Assembly: GCA_965178525.1 (NCBI GenBank)
Contig: CBCXVS010000013.1
Span: 1-49,403, forward strand
Source: CBCXVS01 sp965178525
Lineage (GTDB): Bacteria; Tectomicrobia; Entotheonellia; Entotheonellales; Entotheonellaceae
Length of the DNA stretch: 49,403 nucleotides
Direction of reading: 5' to 3'
The notes under the pieces were generated by a model. It worked only from the letters and a program-made list of their open reading frames with translations. It searched no databases and was not told the origin of the DNA. The position numbers and the translations under genes are program-made. Shown one piece after another: positions 8,441 through 16,293 of this stretch (position 1 is its first letter; the number at the start of each line of letters is the position of its first letter).

Positions 8441-9388
8441 TTATTGATAGCGAATTCTGGGATCGAGCCAGCCATACAAAATATCCGTAAGCAGATTGGC
8501 CACAATGACGAGACCGGCAAAGATAAAAATCATGGTCTGCACCAGCGGATAGTCGTGGTTGATCACCCCGTTCACCAGCAGAGTGCCCCAGCCGCGCAGA
8601 TTGAAGACCTTCTCCGTGACCACCACGCCGCCAAGCAAGGCGACAAACTGCAGGCTGCCAATCGTCACGATCGGAATCACGACATTGCGCAGCGCATGTT
8701 TCATCACGACCACCCGTTCCTGTAATCCCTTGGCCCGGGCGGTCCGGATGTAATCTTCCACCAGCACTTCGAGGATGGAGGAGCGCGTCATACGGGCAAT
8801 AAAGGCGACCTGGAAATAGCCCAGGGTGACGGCAGGCCAGAACATCTGCTGCATGTTGCGCCAAAAACTGTCGAACGGACTCACCCACACCAGTTCGGGC
8901 GTCCAGGCGAACAGCCGCACCAGCGTCAGCAGAATCATCAGGCCCAGCCAAAAGACAGGCACCGAGAGGCCGGTAACACTGAAGACCCGGCAGGCATAAT
9001 CCACCCAGGTATCCTGGAAAAGGCCGCTGATCGTCCCGAGGAAAACGCCCAAGACCACCGCCACGGCCATCGTATAGATGGCCAAGTTGAGGGTAATCGG
9101 GACATGCTCCGCCATGAGCAGCGACACCGGCTTGTTGGCGAGAAAGAGGGAGGTGCCGAAATGGCCGCTGAGCAGATCGGTCACCCATCGGCTATACTGC
9201 ACATACCAGGGATCATTGAGCCCCAAATGCTCCCGCAAATCGGCGACCGTTTGCTCGTTGGCGCCCTCTCCCAGGATCGAAACCGCCACATCCCCCGGGA
9301 TCATCCGCATGATCATGAAGATTAATAAGGAAACCCCGATGAGGGTGACCAGGGCCAGGAGCACACGCCGTACAATGTATTGCCTCAT
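8441..9388 (-). CDS. ABC importer permease, DppB/peptide-nickel family
   Basis: The 315-residue permease opens with MRQYIVRRVLLALVTLIGVS, the standard N-terminal helix of DppB-type proteins. Next come RMIPGD, a periplasmic segment with LGLNDPWYVQYSRW, and a six-helix core whose coupling loop reads DYIRTARAKGLQERVVVMKHAL (split here by no gap; about 213-234). It ends DPRIRYQ, as is usual for the family. It pairs with the DppC-type gene downstream to form the translocation channel. It lies about 100 nt downstream of the binding-protein gene, and element copy B is in that gap. The Shine-Dalgarno is weak. Confidence 0.9.
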   Translation of the reverse strand: MRQYIVRRVLLALVTLIGVSLLIFMIMRMIPGDVAVSILGEGANEQTVADLREHLGLNDPWYVQYSRWVTDLLSGHFGTSLFLANKPVSLLMAEHVPITLNLAIYTMAVAVVLGVFLGTISGLFQDTWVDYACRVFSVTGLSVPVFWLGLMILLTLVRLFAWTPELVWVSPFDSFWRNMQQMFWPAVTLGYFQVAFIARMTRSSILEVLVEDYIRTARAKGLQERVVVMKHALRNVVIPIVTIGSLQFVALLGGVVVTEKVFNLRGWGTLLVNGVINHDYPLVQTMIFIFAGLVIVANLLTDILYGWLDPRIRYQ

Positions 9389-9442
9389 CAGGGCGTTTCC
9401 TTTGTGTGTAGGCGGTCACAACCGGATCAGGATAGCGCCATG

Positions 9443-9494
9443 AAGTGCCTGTCTCCAGAGGAAAGATGTGAATTGAATCCGGTTCGGGCGCTTA
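9443..9494 (-). repeat. Dispersed MITE-like element, copy B (subtype 1, internally deleted)
   Basis: Read on the minus strand it runs TAAGCGCCCGAACC through TTTCCTCTGGA and then jumps to GACAGGCACTT, so about 20 bp of the core is missing compared with copy D. Its first three bases (9494-9492) are the TAA stop of the upstream binding-protein gene. It fills about half of the gap to the dppB-type gene. Confidence 0.8.
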
Positions 9495-11201
9495 TTTGAC
9501 ATGCGGCAACTCCGGCAGATCCAACCAGACGTAATCCATTCTGGCATTGGTGCTACGAATGTTGGGCGTGGGCGTCCAGCCCTTGACAAAATTCCACCGC
9601 ACATGATGCAGATCGAACCACAGGAGCACCAGGTACGCCGCGTCGTTCATGACGATGCGGTCCATCTCCCAGACGACCGCCCTGCGCTTTTCGGGATCGG
9701 CCATGAACTTTTGCTTTTCGAAGAGGGCGTCCACCTCCGGGATCGATCGCTTTTGGTACCACCGGCCGCCGTTGGTGACGAACAATTGCCCGAACATATC
9801 GATGGGATCATCGAAGTCAAAGGCCGCCCCCAGAAGACTCATTAAAAAGTCCCCCGAGACCTCGTTGGCGCGATGCTGCGCCACTAGCATGGGCTCCAAC
9901 TGGATGTTGATGTCGGCCTTCTTCAGCAATTGCTGCACCACTTGCGCGTTCTCACAGGAAAACTTGATGTTGCTCGAGCATTGGATCTTGATCTTGCGCC
10001 AGTCGATCTTCCCTTTTTCTTTCTCATAGTCAGCCAGAAGTTCTTTGGCATGGGCAATGCGCTTCTTCATGTCGGGACCGTAGCCAATGAGTTGCGCTTG
10101 CGCAGCCTTGGTCATGGCCCAGGGACCCAGCGGATAATTGCCTGTCCCCACTGCCCCCGACTGATTGCCGAGCGCACTGATCGCCTCACGCTTAATGGCT
10201 TCGCTAATCGCTTGCCGGACTCTGACGTCATCAAACGGCGGCTTCTGGCTTTGCAGCGCCAGATGCGTCACGACCAGGCCGGGGGTAGCGCCGTGGATGA
10301 GATTGGCATTCTGTTGCGCCGAGGACTTCGCCAAATCGCCATCCAAATTGGGGTGGAGGAAAACACCGCTCCAGTGGATGCGCTTGCTCAGCACGGCCGC
10401 CAGCATCGACTGGGAGTCGTCGATGATGTGAATCTCGATGGCATCGACGTAAGGCAAGCCCTTGATGAAGTAATCCGGGTTGCGTTCGTAGCGCCACACC
10501 GACTCGGTCGGGGCTGCCTTCAGCCGGAACGGCCCGGTGCCGATCACTTGGGTCTTTAAAGCATCCACCGGGTCCTTTTCGACGATATGTTTGGGGATGA
10601 TAGCGTTGTGCCCGTTCGCAAACAGGTTGAGCAGGAGGGCGGACGGCCCCTTCCCGTGTATCACCACCGTATTGGCGTCCGGTGTTTCCACATGATCGAT
10701 CACGGCCTTGAACACGGGCCCCCTGGGGCTGACCATGCCCTTGGGCGGGTTCATGATGCGTTCGATCGTATATTTGACATCGGCGGATGAGAACGGCTCG
10801 CCGTCGTGCCATTTCACGCCCTGGTGCAGGTGGAACGTGATCGATTTGCCGTCGTCGCTAAGTTCCCAGGAATGCGCCAATTCGGAAATCACTTCGAGGG
10901 CCAGCGGGTCATAAGGATTGGTGCGGACCAGGCCGTTGTAGGCGGGCGCGGTGGCGGCAAAGATACCGCCTAAGGAGGTTTGGTGCATGTCATAGAAGGG
11001 AATTTTTTCGTTCAGAACGCTAAGGAATGTCCCCCCAGACCGGGGTTTTTCGCCGTTGGCAGTAGCCAACGCGACAGGGCTTTCCCGTACCAGATCTGCA
11101 GCCGTTTTTTTCGCCGGCTGCGCCTGCATCGCCAGAGGCAACCCAAGCAAGAAGAGCATGCAGACCAGCCCCACCGGTCCACGTAATCTATGAGACGCCA
11201 T
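9492..11201 (-). CDS. ABC importer extracytoplasmic substrate-binding protein (SBP family 5)
   Basis: This peptide/nickel/opine-type binding protein delivers substrate to the DppB/DppC-type permeases encoded next. It has 569 residues from ATG 11201, which sits 7 nt after GGAGG (11209-11213); the in-frame GTG at 11207 is too close to that site. Residues 1-28 form a signal peptide (LVCMLFLLGLPLAMQAQPA) with no lipobox cysteine. The mature part shows the family-5 pattern: LAHSWELSDDGKSITFHLHQGVKWHDGEPFSSADVKYT (quoted in two overlapping parts: SWELSDDGKSITFHLHQG and KWHDGEPFSSADV), then VIGTGPFRLK, and a C-terminal lobe ending in the DYVWLDLPELPHVK region. The TAA stop comes from repeat copy B. 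The ligand cannot be inferred from sequence alone; the adjacent Rieske oxygenase hints at uptake of an organic substrate. Confidence 0.92.
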   Translation of the reverse strand: MASHRLRGPVGLVCMLFLLGLPLAMQAQPAKKTAADLVRESPVALATANGEKPRSGGTFLSVLNEKIPFYDMHQTSLGGIFAATAPAYNGLVRTNPYDPLALEVISELAHSWELSDDGKSITFHLHQGVKWHDGEPFSSADVKYTIERIMNPPKGMVSPRGPVFKAVIDHVETPDANTVVIHGKGPSALLLNLFANGHNAIIPKHIVEKDPVDALKTQVIGTGPFRLKAAPTESVWRYERNPDYFIKGLPYVDAIEIHIIDDSQSMLAAVLSKRIHWSGVFLHPNLDGDLAKSSAQQNANLIHGATPGLVVTHLALQSQKPPFDDVRVRQAISEAIKREAISALGNQSGAVGTGNYPLGPWAMTKAAQAQLIGYGPDMKKRIAHAKELLADYEKEKGKIDWRKIKIQCSSNIKFSCENAQVVQQLLKKADINIQLEPMLVAQHRANEVSGDFLMSLLGAAFDFDDPIDMFGQLFVTNGGRWYQKRSIPEVDALFEKQKFMADPEKRRAVVWEMDRIVMNDAAYLVLLWFDLHHVRWNFVKGWTPTPNIRSTNARMDYVWLDLPELPHVK

Positions 11202-11662
11202 AGCCACACCTCCGCGTCTGTTGTGGAACTACCAAAGATCGGGATGACCTTCAACCTCGGCCTCTGTGTGAGTGGGCGCTAATGTAGCAGGCAGGCGCCG
11301 TGGCGTCAATAGCGCACTGCGTTCTATGACAAAGGCGTGAGAGTAAGGCCGTACGACGTACGAGAGCGTCCCCCCGAGGTGACCGAGCCCGTGCGGTTGC
11401 ACATACTGGCAAAACGGTAGCTGTGCACGATAGACGAGAGCTATGGGCATGGCTGAAGACATGAGTGAAGTCGTGCGAAAGCTCTGTTCAGGTACTGATA
11501 AGGGGCTTGATAATGCTGGACACCCTCAGACACTGACAGGGTTCGTCGTGAACGAGAGTGCCCTCGATCTAGATCCATTGCTCTTGATGAGGTGAGGTGT
11601 ACGCCCCAATACGTACGCCTCTTACCTCGGGGCAAGGCGTAATCGCTTGGCGATGCAGGCAC
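11202..11662. other. Intergenic region upstream of the ABC importer operon (461 nt)
   Basis: No convincing gene on either strand; short ORFs here lack family resemblance and ribosome sites. It must hold the promoter of the importer operon (minus strand) and the 3' end of the Rieske oxygenase transcript. A small palindrome GTACGACGTAC lies near 11351-11361. I see no clear sigma-70 promoter and no T-tailed terminator. Confidence 0.5.
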
Positions 11663-12958
11663 TCACACCCCCTGCAAGAGAGGCGGCTTATTGATGTATT
11701 CCTGCGCCAGTTGCCGCCCGGTTTTTTGCAGCAGTTGCTGTTCCGCCTCCGGGGTGGGGCCGGGCGGAGCATACACGACCGTGTCGTTGCAGTAGGTGGG
11801 AATGACCTTTCCGGCCTCCCGGCAGAGCCCATAGGGCTCTCCGCCCTCCCGCACCGTCTGGATGCCCTGCCTAATCTGCCGGCGAAACATGATAATGCCG
11901 CGATCGGTGGCGCCCAGGTGTTCCAAGCCATGCACGGCAATCGGCCGTTGCCCAACCTGGGCGTCATAGTCGCCGGGCTGCCGCTGCCGGTCCTCATAGA
12001 CATCCGTCTCCGGCACTTGAGCGGGCAGCATCACGGTGCGGTCGCCCCACCAAGCGGGCGTCACGCTGTCGGTTTCGCTGACGTGCCGGAACTCGAGGAA
12101 CATCGTGTTGGTATCGTCTACCGGAACAATCCACCGGCTCATCATTGGGCCACTGAAGGCGTGCGGCGTCTGGCCGTCTTCCCAGATGGGTGCAACCTGC
12201 TGGAGGTTAGGCAACACGACCTCAACCATCCGCACCCAGATGTTCTCTTGCACCCTCCGGCATGCCGTATAAACGATCCCAGCTGGCGTCTCGACGTAGT
12301 CCAGTTCAGGCAACACCCCGAACTGGTCAGTAAACTGAGAGCCGGTCACAATGGTGTGGAGAAAGGCCGTATGGACCGGGTCCATGGCATTTTCCAGGAT
12401 CTGCAGCCAGTTGCAGGGATAAAAATATTTTTTACCGGGAATTAACCGATATCCCGGCCGCACGAAACTGTCGTAGACCGGAAAGGGTGGCTGGGTCTCA
12501 GGCGGCCCCATGTAGGCGAAGATCGTCCCATTATATTCGTGCGTCGGGTAGGCGCCGTGGCACAGCCAATCCTTCAAGGTGCTGTCCGGCGGTTCCCCCG
12601 GCGTCTCCAAGATGGCGCCATCCACATCGAAGAGCCAGCCGTGATAGCAACACCGTATGCCCTTCTGCGATACCAGCCCAAACTCCAAAGAGGTGCCGCG
12701 GTGGGGACAGTGTAACTCCAGCAGGCCCACCTCGCCACTGAAGTCTCGGAACACGACCAGCTCTTCGCCGAGGATACGCACCCGCACCGGCAGGTCGGTG
12801 AGATCGTCGGCAAAGAGCACCGGCTGCCAGAAGCGCCGCAAATACTCGCCACAGGGCGTTCCTGGGCCAATGTGCGTGAGTTCCTCATCTTCCTTGGGCA
12901 CATCACGATGGTAATAGCCACCATATCGCGCCGTCAGGAAAGGGGCTCTGGTTGCCAT
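11663..12958 (-). CDS. Rieske [2Fe-2S] aromatic-ring-hydroxylating/demethylating oxygenase, alpha subunit
   Basis: This non-haem oxygenase uses electrons from a separate reductase to hydroxylate or dealkylate aromatic or similar substrates. The 431 residues contain the N-terminal Rieske domain with Cys84-x-His86 (CPHRG) and Cys103-x2-His106 (CCYHGW). The mononuclear iron site follows in ENAMDPVHTAFLH (Asn190, Asp193, His196, His201), where Asp193 would bridge the two centres. The C-terminal domain resembles the phthalate-dioxygenase/vanillate-demethylase type more than the hexameric naphthalene type. ATG 12958 follows AAGGGAGAG. No ferredoxin reductase or beta subunit is encoded nearby. It lies upstream of the ABC importer in the same orientation, with 461 nt between, so separate promoters are likely. 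Confidence 0.92.
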   Translation of the reverse strand: MATRAPFLTARYGGYYHRDVPKEDEELTHIGPGTPCGEYLRRFWQPVLFADDLTDLPVRVRILGEELVVFRDFSGEVGLLELHCPHRGTSLEFGLVSQKGIRCCYHGWLFDVDGAILETPGEPPDSTLKDWLCHGAYPTHEYNGTIFAYMGPPETQPPFPVYDSFVRPGYRLIPGKKYFYPCNWLQILENAMDPVHTAFLHTIVTGSQFTDQFGVLPELDYVETPAGIVYTACRRVQENIWVRMVEVVLPNLQQVAPIWEDGQTPHAFSGPMMSRWIVPVDDTNTMFLEFRHVSETDSVTPAWWGDRTVMLPAQVPETDVYEDRQRQPGDYDAQVGQRPIAVHGLEHLGATDRGIIMFRRQIRQGIQTVREGGEPYGLCREAGKVIPTYCNDTVVYAPPGPTPEAEQQLLQKTGRQLAQEYINKPPLLQGV

Positions 12959-13077
12959 GTCATTCTCTCCCTTGAATAGTGGTCACGCAACGTGGGCGAT
13001 GGAGGTCCACAGCATAGCGTCCAGGGATCGCTCGTGCAAGATATGAAAGCCGTTCTTCTACGTGATGTGAAGCGGAG

Positions 13078-13247
13078 TAAGTGCCCGGACAGAAATGAAA
13101 CCTCCCCGCAGCAAGCTACGGGGTATCAGAAGGAAGTTGACGCTCAACTGGCCCGAAGCAAGCCTTCGGGGAATCGCACCCTGCAAGGGATTCAATTCAT
13201 ATTTTTCATCTGGAAAAACGATGTCGCTCATTTTGTCCAGGAACTTT
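13078..13247 (+). repeat. Dispersed MITE-like element, copy C, interrupted by ~95-bp insert
   Basis: The left end TAAGTGCCCGGACAGAA (13078-13094) and the right part from ATTCAATTCAT (13190) to CCAGGAACTT are the two halves of a subtype-1 element like copy D. They are separated by about 95 bp of unrelated GC-rich sequence with two hairpins. The right end has lost the terminal TA. Confidence 0.8.
13101..13175 (+). repeat. Pair of REP-like hairpins inserted in repeat copy C
   Basis: Two similar imperfect palindromes share the core GCAAGC and a GGGG-A/T-ATC tail. CCCCG-CAGCAAGCTA-CGGGG occupies 13104-13123, and CCCGAAG-CAAGC-CTTCGGG occupies 13152-13170, followed by GAATC. Both are preceded by A/C-rich starts and stand in direct orientation 48 nt apart. 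This looks like a REP-doublet of the type mobilised by REP-associated (Y1) transposases. Confidence 0.55.
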
Positions 13248-13465
13248 CAATTCCTTGGGGATAGACTTCGGGATGCTGCCGACCCCTATGGATAACTGCG
13301 TGTCATATATTCCCCCGTTTGGAGTTGCCTAACGGAATCCACACAAATCGCCCGTCAGAAGTTGGATAAATCCACATGAAAAAATCATCTTCTACATCAG
13401 AGACGGGAATAAGCATCTCGCGTCACCGCTACGGCGTGCGTCCCTCTGGGAGAAGGAGTGTGGAC

Positions 13466-13930
13466 ATGTATCCGCCCATGCTGTCTGTTCATGTAGGTAC
13501 GTTCCGGACCCAATGCATTTTTTGGACACTACTCTTTCTTCATCTGCTGGCTTGGCCGGGCCTCACGGCTGAACACGTATCTGTAACACCGCCACACGGC
13601 GCGCCCGACGCGGAGACGGTCCGGCCGCTGACCGCCGCCCAACAAGCGGCGCAAGACCTTGCCGCGAACCTGGCGGCTGACGAGCCTCGTGTCGCAGTCC
13701 CCGCTCCCTCGTCTCCCCTGTTCCGCCTCCAGGAGCCTCTCGTTCGTCGTGGCCCACGCCCTGTCTTGGTGCTGTATACCTCCGATCACCTCGACGTGCG
13801 CGTGGTACGCGGCCCCGACACCTTGGCCTCCTCGGTTGATGATCTCTCTGCCGCGCCAGCCGACGCCAGACGTCCGCTTCTCAGCGATGCGGCCCAAGGC
13901 GCGCTGGCATTAGAGTTGCTCATCGATTAG
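13466..13930 (+). CDS. Putative exported protein, unknown function
   Basis: The 154-residue product begins at ATG 13466 behind AAGGAG (13453-13458); the longer frame from 13376 has no ribosome site. The N-terminus holds a hydrophobic signal-like stretch (CIFWTLLFLHLLAWPGL, residues 17-33) and a possible cleavage after TAEH. The rest is Ala/Pro/Arg-rich, with LVLYTSDHLDVRVVRGPD as the only ordered-looking part. I recognise no family. It ends with TAG at 13928-13930. Composition and codon use resemble real genes on the strand, but a spurious GC-rich ORF cannot be excluded. Confidence 0.45.
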   Translation: MYPPMLSVHVGTFRTQCIFWTLLFLHLLAWPGLTAEHVSVTPPHGAPDAETVRPLTAAQQAAQDLAANLAADEPRVAVPAPSSPLFRLQEPLVRRGPRPVLVLYTSDHLDVRVVRGPDTLASSVDDLSAAPADARRPLLSDAAQGALALELLID

Positions 13931-14045
13931 TCTAGGCGGGCCCAAGTACGTTCCCATTTGAGCGCCCACCGGGAGATTCATAACATCAAGGTGCACAAGG
14001 GGAATGTTGCGGTACGCACGACCCGCATTCCGAATCTGGTTGCAA

Positions 14046-14085
14046 ATATAACCATATCATTATATAATTACTAAGTTATATAACT
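14046..14085. promoter_or_regulatory. AT-rich promoter/operator upstream of the ArsR gene
   Basis: In a strikingly AT-rich block, ATATAAC (14046-14052) and GTTATAT (14075-14081) form an inverted repeat. The second half also lies in the perfect palindrome AGTTATATAACT (14074-14085), directly before the GGAGG ribosome site. ArsR-family repressors bind AT-rich dyads of this kind over their own promoters, so this is the likely autoregulatory operator. Confidence 0.5.
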
Positions 14086-14097
14086 GGAGGCAGGCAC

Positions 14098-14424
14098 GTG
14101 GAAGGAGCCACAATCGACGGGGTGATGCATGCGCTCAACGATTCGAGTCGGCGCAGGATTTTGACCCTGCTGCGGCAAGCGCCGCATTGTGTCGGAGATC
14201 TCGTGGACGAGATTGGCCTAACACAGCCCGGCGTCAGTAAGCATCTCCGCATCCTGGAGGCAGCTGGCCTCGTGCAGGGGACAAAACACGGCCAACGTCG
14301 CATCTACCGCCTGGAGCCGCATGGATTCCAAGCTTTAGATGCGTGGCTTGAAGATTACCGTGCCTTTTGGACTGAAACACTGGACCACTTGGCGCAGATG
14401 ATGGAGAAACATCATGGGGAATGA
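14098..14424 (+). CDS. ArsR-family winged helix transcriptional regulator
   Basis: A 108-residue DNA-binding repressor. The winged helix spans about residues 10-80, with the recognition-helix region GDLVDEIGLTQPGVSKHLRIL and the wing KHGQRRIYRLEPHG (quoted in part). No metal-binding cysteine motif (ELCVCDL type) is present. This matches the ArsR branch that accompanies AHSA1/SRPBCC proteins rather than metal sensors. The start is GTG 14098, seven nt after GGAGG. It overlaps the next gene by 11 nt, so the two are translationally coupled. An AT-rich dyad just upstream is the probable operator. Confidence 0.9.
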   Translation: MEGATIDGVMHALNDSSRRRILTLLRQAPHCVGDLVDEIGLTQPGVSKHLRILEAAGLVQGTKHGQRRIYRLEPHGFQALDAWLEDYRAFWTETLDHLAQMMEKHHGE

Positions 14425-14848
14425 TACGTTTACGGTAGAGAAGCTGCTGCCGTACAAGCCGCAAGAGGTATGGCGTTATTGGGTCCAACCCGATCTGATG
14501 ACACAGTGGTGGGGACCAAAAGACTTCACGTGTCACAAAGCGCACGCGGATGTACGCCAGGGTGGGACATGGCGTGTGGACATGACGGCGCCCGACGGCA
14601 ACCCCATTGCAACAGGCGGGGAATACCTCGACGTGCGTCCCGGCGAACGCCTGCACATGACATTTGCCTTCGACCGTGGCCAAGGCTACGCCGAGTCAAG
14701 CGAAGTCGTCGTGCAGTTTGAGGAGGCCAACGGGCAGACCCGGCTGCTGATGACACAGACGGGCTGCGGTCGCGATCCATTAACCGACTTGAAAAACATC
14801 CAAAACACCTGGCGGAGCATGTTCGAGCACTTGGCAGCAGGCCTGTGA
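14414..14848 (+). CDS. SRPBCC/AHSA1-domain protein
   Basis: The 144 residues form one START/AHSA1-like ligand-binding fold. Features are the entry VEKLLPYKPQEVWRYWVQP, the TQWWGPKDFTC motif typical of this branch, GGEYLDVRPGERL in the central sheet, and a C-terminal helix with LKNIQNTWRSMFEHLA. Such proteins bind small hydrophobic ligands; in bacteria they are commonly paired with an overlapping ArsR gene, as here, but their ligands are mostly unknown. It is cytoplasmic with no signal peptide. Start ATG 14414 lies inside the arsR-type gene. Confidence 0.88.
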   Translation: MGNDTFTVEKLLPYKPQEVWRYWVQPDLMTQWWGPKDFTCHKAHADVRQGGTWRVDMTAPDGNPIATGGEYLDVRPGERLHMTFAFDRGQGYAESSEVVVQFEEANGQTRLLMTQTGCGRDPLTDLKNIQNTWRSMFEHLAAGL

Positions 14849-14870
14849 GACATCTCGAAAGACGTGGATT

Positions 14871-16157
14871 CTAGCCTGGCGTCGCCGCAGGCGGTGGGGT
14901 TCCTGGGTCCCAGGCTAAAGGTGTCCGCGTCACGGCCGGCCAGAGCAGCAGCAACCCCAGCACAACATTGATCGTGATCGCATACGGCACGCTAACGGCT
15001 GCGGCCACCGCCCCGATCTCCAGCGTGCCCAGAGGCGTCGATACGCCGATGCAGACGCTCAGAAGCCCCATCATGCGCCCCCGCATGGTAGGGGGCGCCG
15101 CCAGCATCGTGAGCGCGCTTTGCATGGTACTAAAACCTGCTTGCCCACAGCCCCCCAGAGCCAGCAGGACAAACGCCAAGCCATACCAGGGCGTCCAGAC
15201 AAACAACAGCGCCGTGAGCAGCACAAGCCCTGATCCCCCCACAAAGAACCGGCCGGGATACGACAAATGGCGGACGCTGGCGATCACGCCGGCGCCTACC
15301 AATTGCCCAAAACCTTCCGCCGCGGCCAGCAGGCCGATCAGGCCGGCCCCGACACCGAAATAATCACTCCCAATCGCGGGGATAAATTGCCGGGTGGGAA
15401 AGGCCAACGCGTTCATCACCATCGTCACATACAATAAGCCCAAGAACATGGGGCTCTGCCGGGCTGTGCGCACGGCCTCGGTCAAGCTGTACCAGACGGG
15501 TTCCACGAGCGTGGTGCCCTGAGCGGGGGGAATCCGCAGCCGCGTCATCAGCCCCAGATTCACCACGTGCACCGCCAGGATACAGCTGTACGCGCCCATG
15601 AAGCCGACGGTCTGCACCAGGACGCCACCGACCAGCGGCCCCAAAATCTTGCCCGTGGTGTGGCTGATCCCATCCAGAGACAGGGCGGTGACGAGCCGCC
15701 GCGCCCCGACGATATCTAAGATGGCCGTGCGCCGGGCGGGGTCTTCCAGCGATTTCGTCACCCCCTGCACGGCCACGGCGAGAAACGCATGCCACGGCTG
15801 GACGCGATCCAGCCCGAGTAAAACCAGGAGGATCATCGTCATCGCCGTATTACAAAGCTGGGCTCCCAGCAGGATACGCTGGCGGCTGAGGCGGTCGGCC
15901 AAGAGACCGCTCACCGGGGCACACAACGGCCTCGGCAGATTGGTGAACACCAGCACTAGCGCCAAATGCCAGGGCGACCGCGTCACGTGCCAGATCAACA
16001 GGCTCAGGACCAACTGCTCCATCAACCGGGCCACTTCGCTCAGGCCACCCACGCCCCAGAGGGTCCGGAAGGCGGCTTCGTGCAAAACGGTCACGATCGG
16101 AGCGTGGTGCTGGCATGGCATAGAAGCGGCCCTCACGGTCTTGAAGGATAGGCACAT
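14871..16157 (-). CDS. Major facilitator superfamily transporter (EntS/MFS_3-like exporter)
   Basis: A 428-residue inner-membrane secondary transporter with about 12 predicted helices. The MFS loop 2-3 signature is visible as SGLLADRLSRQRILLGAQL (residues ~83-101). The helix-6 region and long central loop around 215-235 are typical, and a second-half loop contains MRGRMMGLLSVCIGVSTPLG. This resembles EntS-type exporters of siderophores, drugs or other small molecules. The start is uncertain: ATG 16157 has no clear ribosome site, while ATG 16121 follows GAGGG and gives 416 residues. It stops with TAG (14871-14873), 22 nt from the convergent AHSA1 gene. Confidence 0.88.
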   Translation of the reverse strand: MCLSFKTVRAASMPCQHHAPIVTVLHEAAFRTLWGVGGLSEVARLMEQLVLSLLIWHVTRSPWHLALVLVFTNLPRPLCAPVSGLLADRLSRQRILLGAQLCNTAMTMILLVLLGLDRVQPWHAFLAVAVQGVTKSLEDPARRTAILDIVGARRLVTALSLDGISHTTGKILGPLVGGVLVQTVGFMGAYSCILAVHVVNLGLMTRLRIPPAQGTTLVEPVWYSLTEAVRTARQSPMFLGLLYVTMVMNALAFPTRQFIPAIGSDYFGVGAGLIGLLAAAEGFGQLVGAGVIASVRHLSYPGRFFVGGSGLVLLTALLFVWTPWYGLAFVLLALGGCGQAGFSTMQSALTMLAAPPTMRGRMMGLLSVCIGVSTPLGTLEIGAVAAAVSVPYAITINVVLGLLLLWPAVTRTPLAWDPGTPPPAATPG

Positions 16158-16293
16158 GGAAGACTTGGGAGGGCATGATACCCCCTAGGATGAAAAAATC
16201 GGTGAATCTCCGTGATCCAGCATGGTAGGATACCATCATATCTGCGTACACCCATCGTTTGCACGCTCATTTTAACCGTGACGAGAATCATCT

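Larger units (their letters stand above)
12959..13465. other. Intergenic region holding repeat copy C and REP-like hairpins
   Basis: A 507-nt region between divergent genes. It contains element copy C (13078-13247) with its insertion, and otherwise only promoter-length sequence for the Rieske gene (left) and the exported unknown gene (right). ORFs across it decode the repeat and are not believed. Confidence 0.55.
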
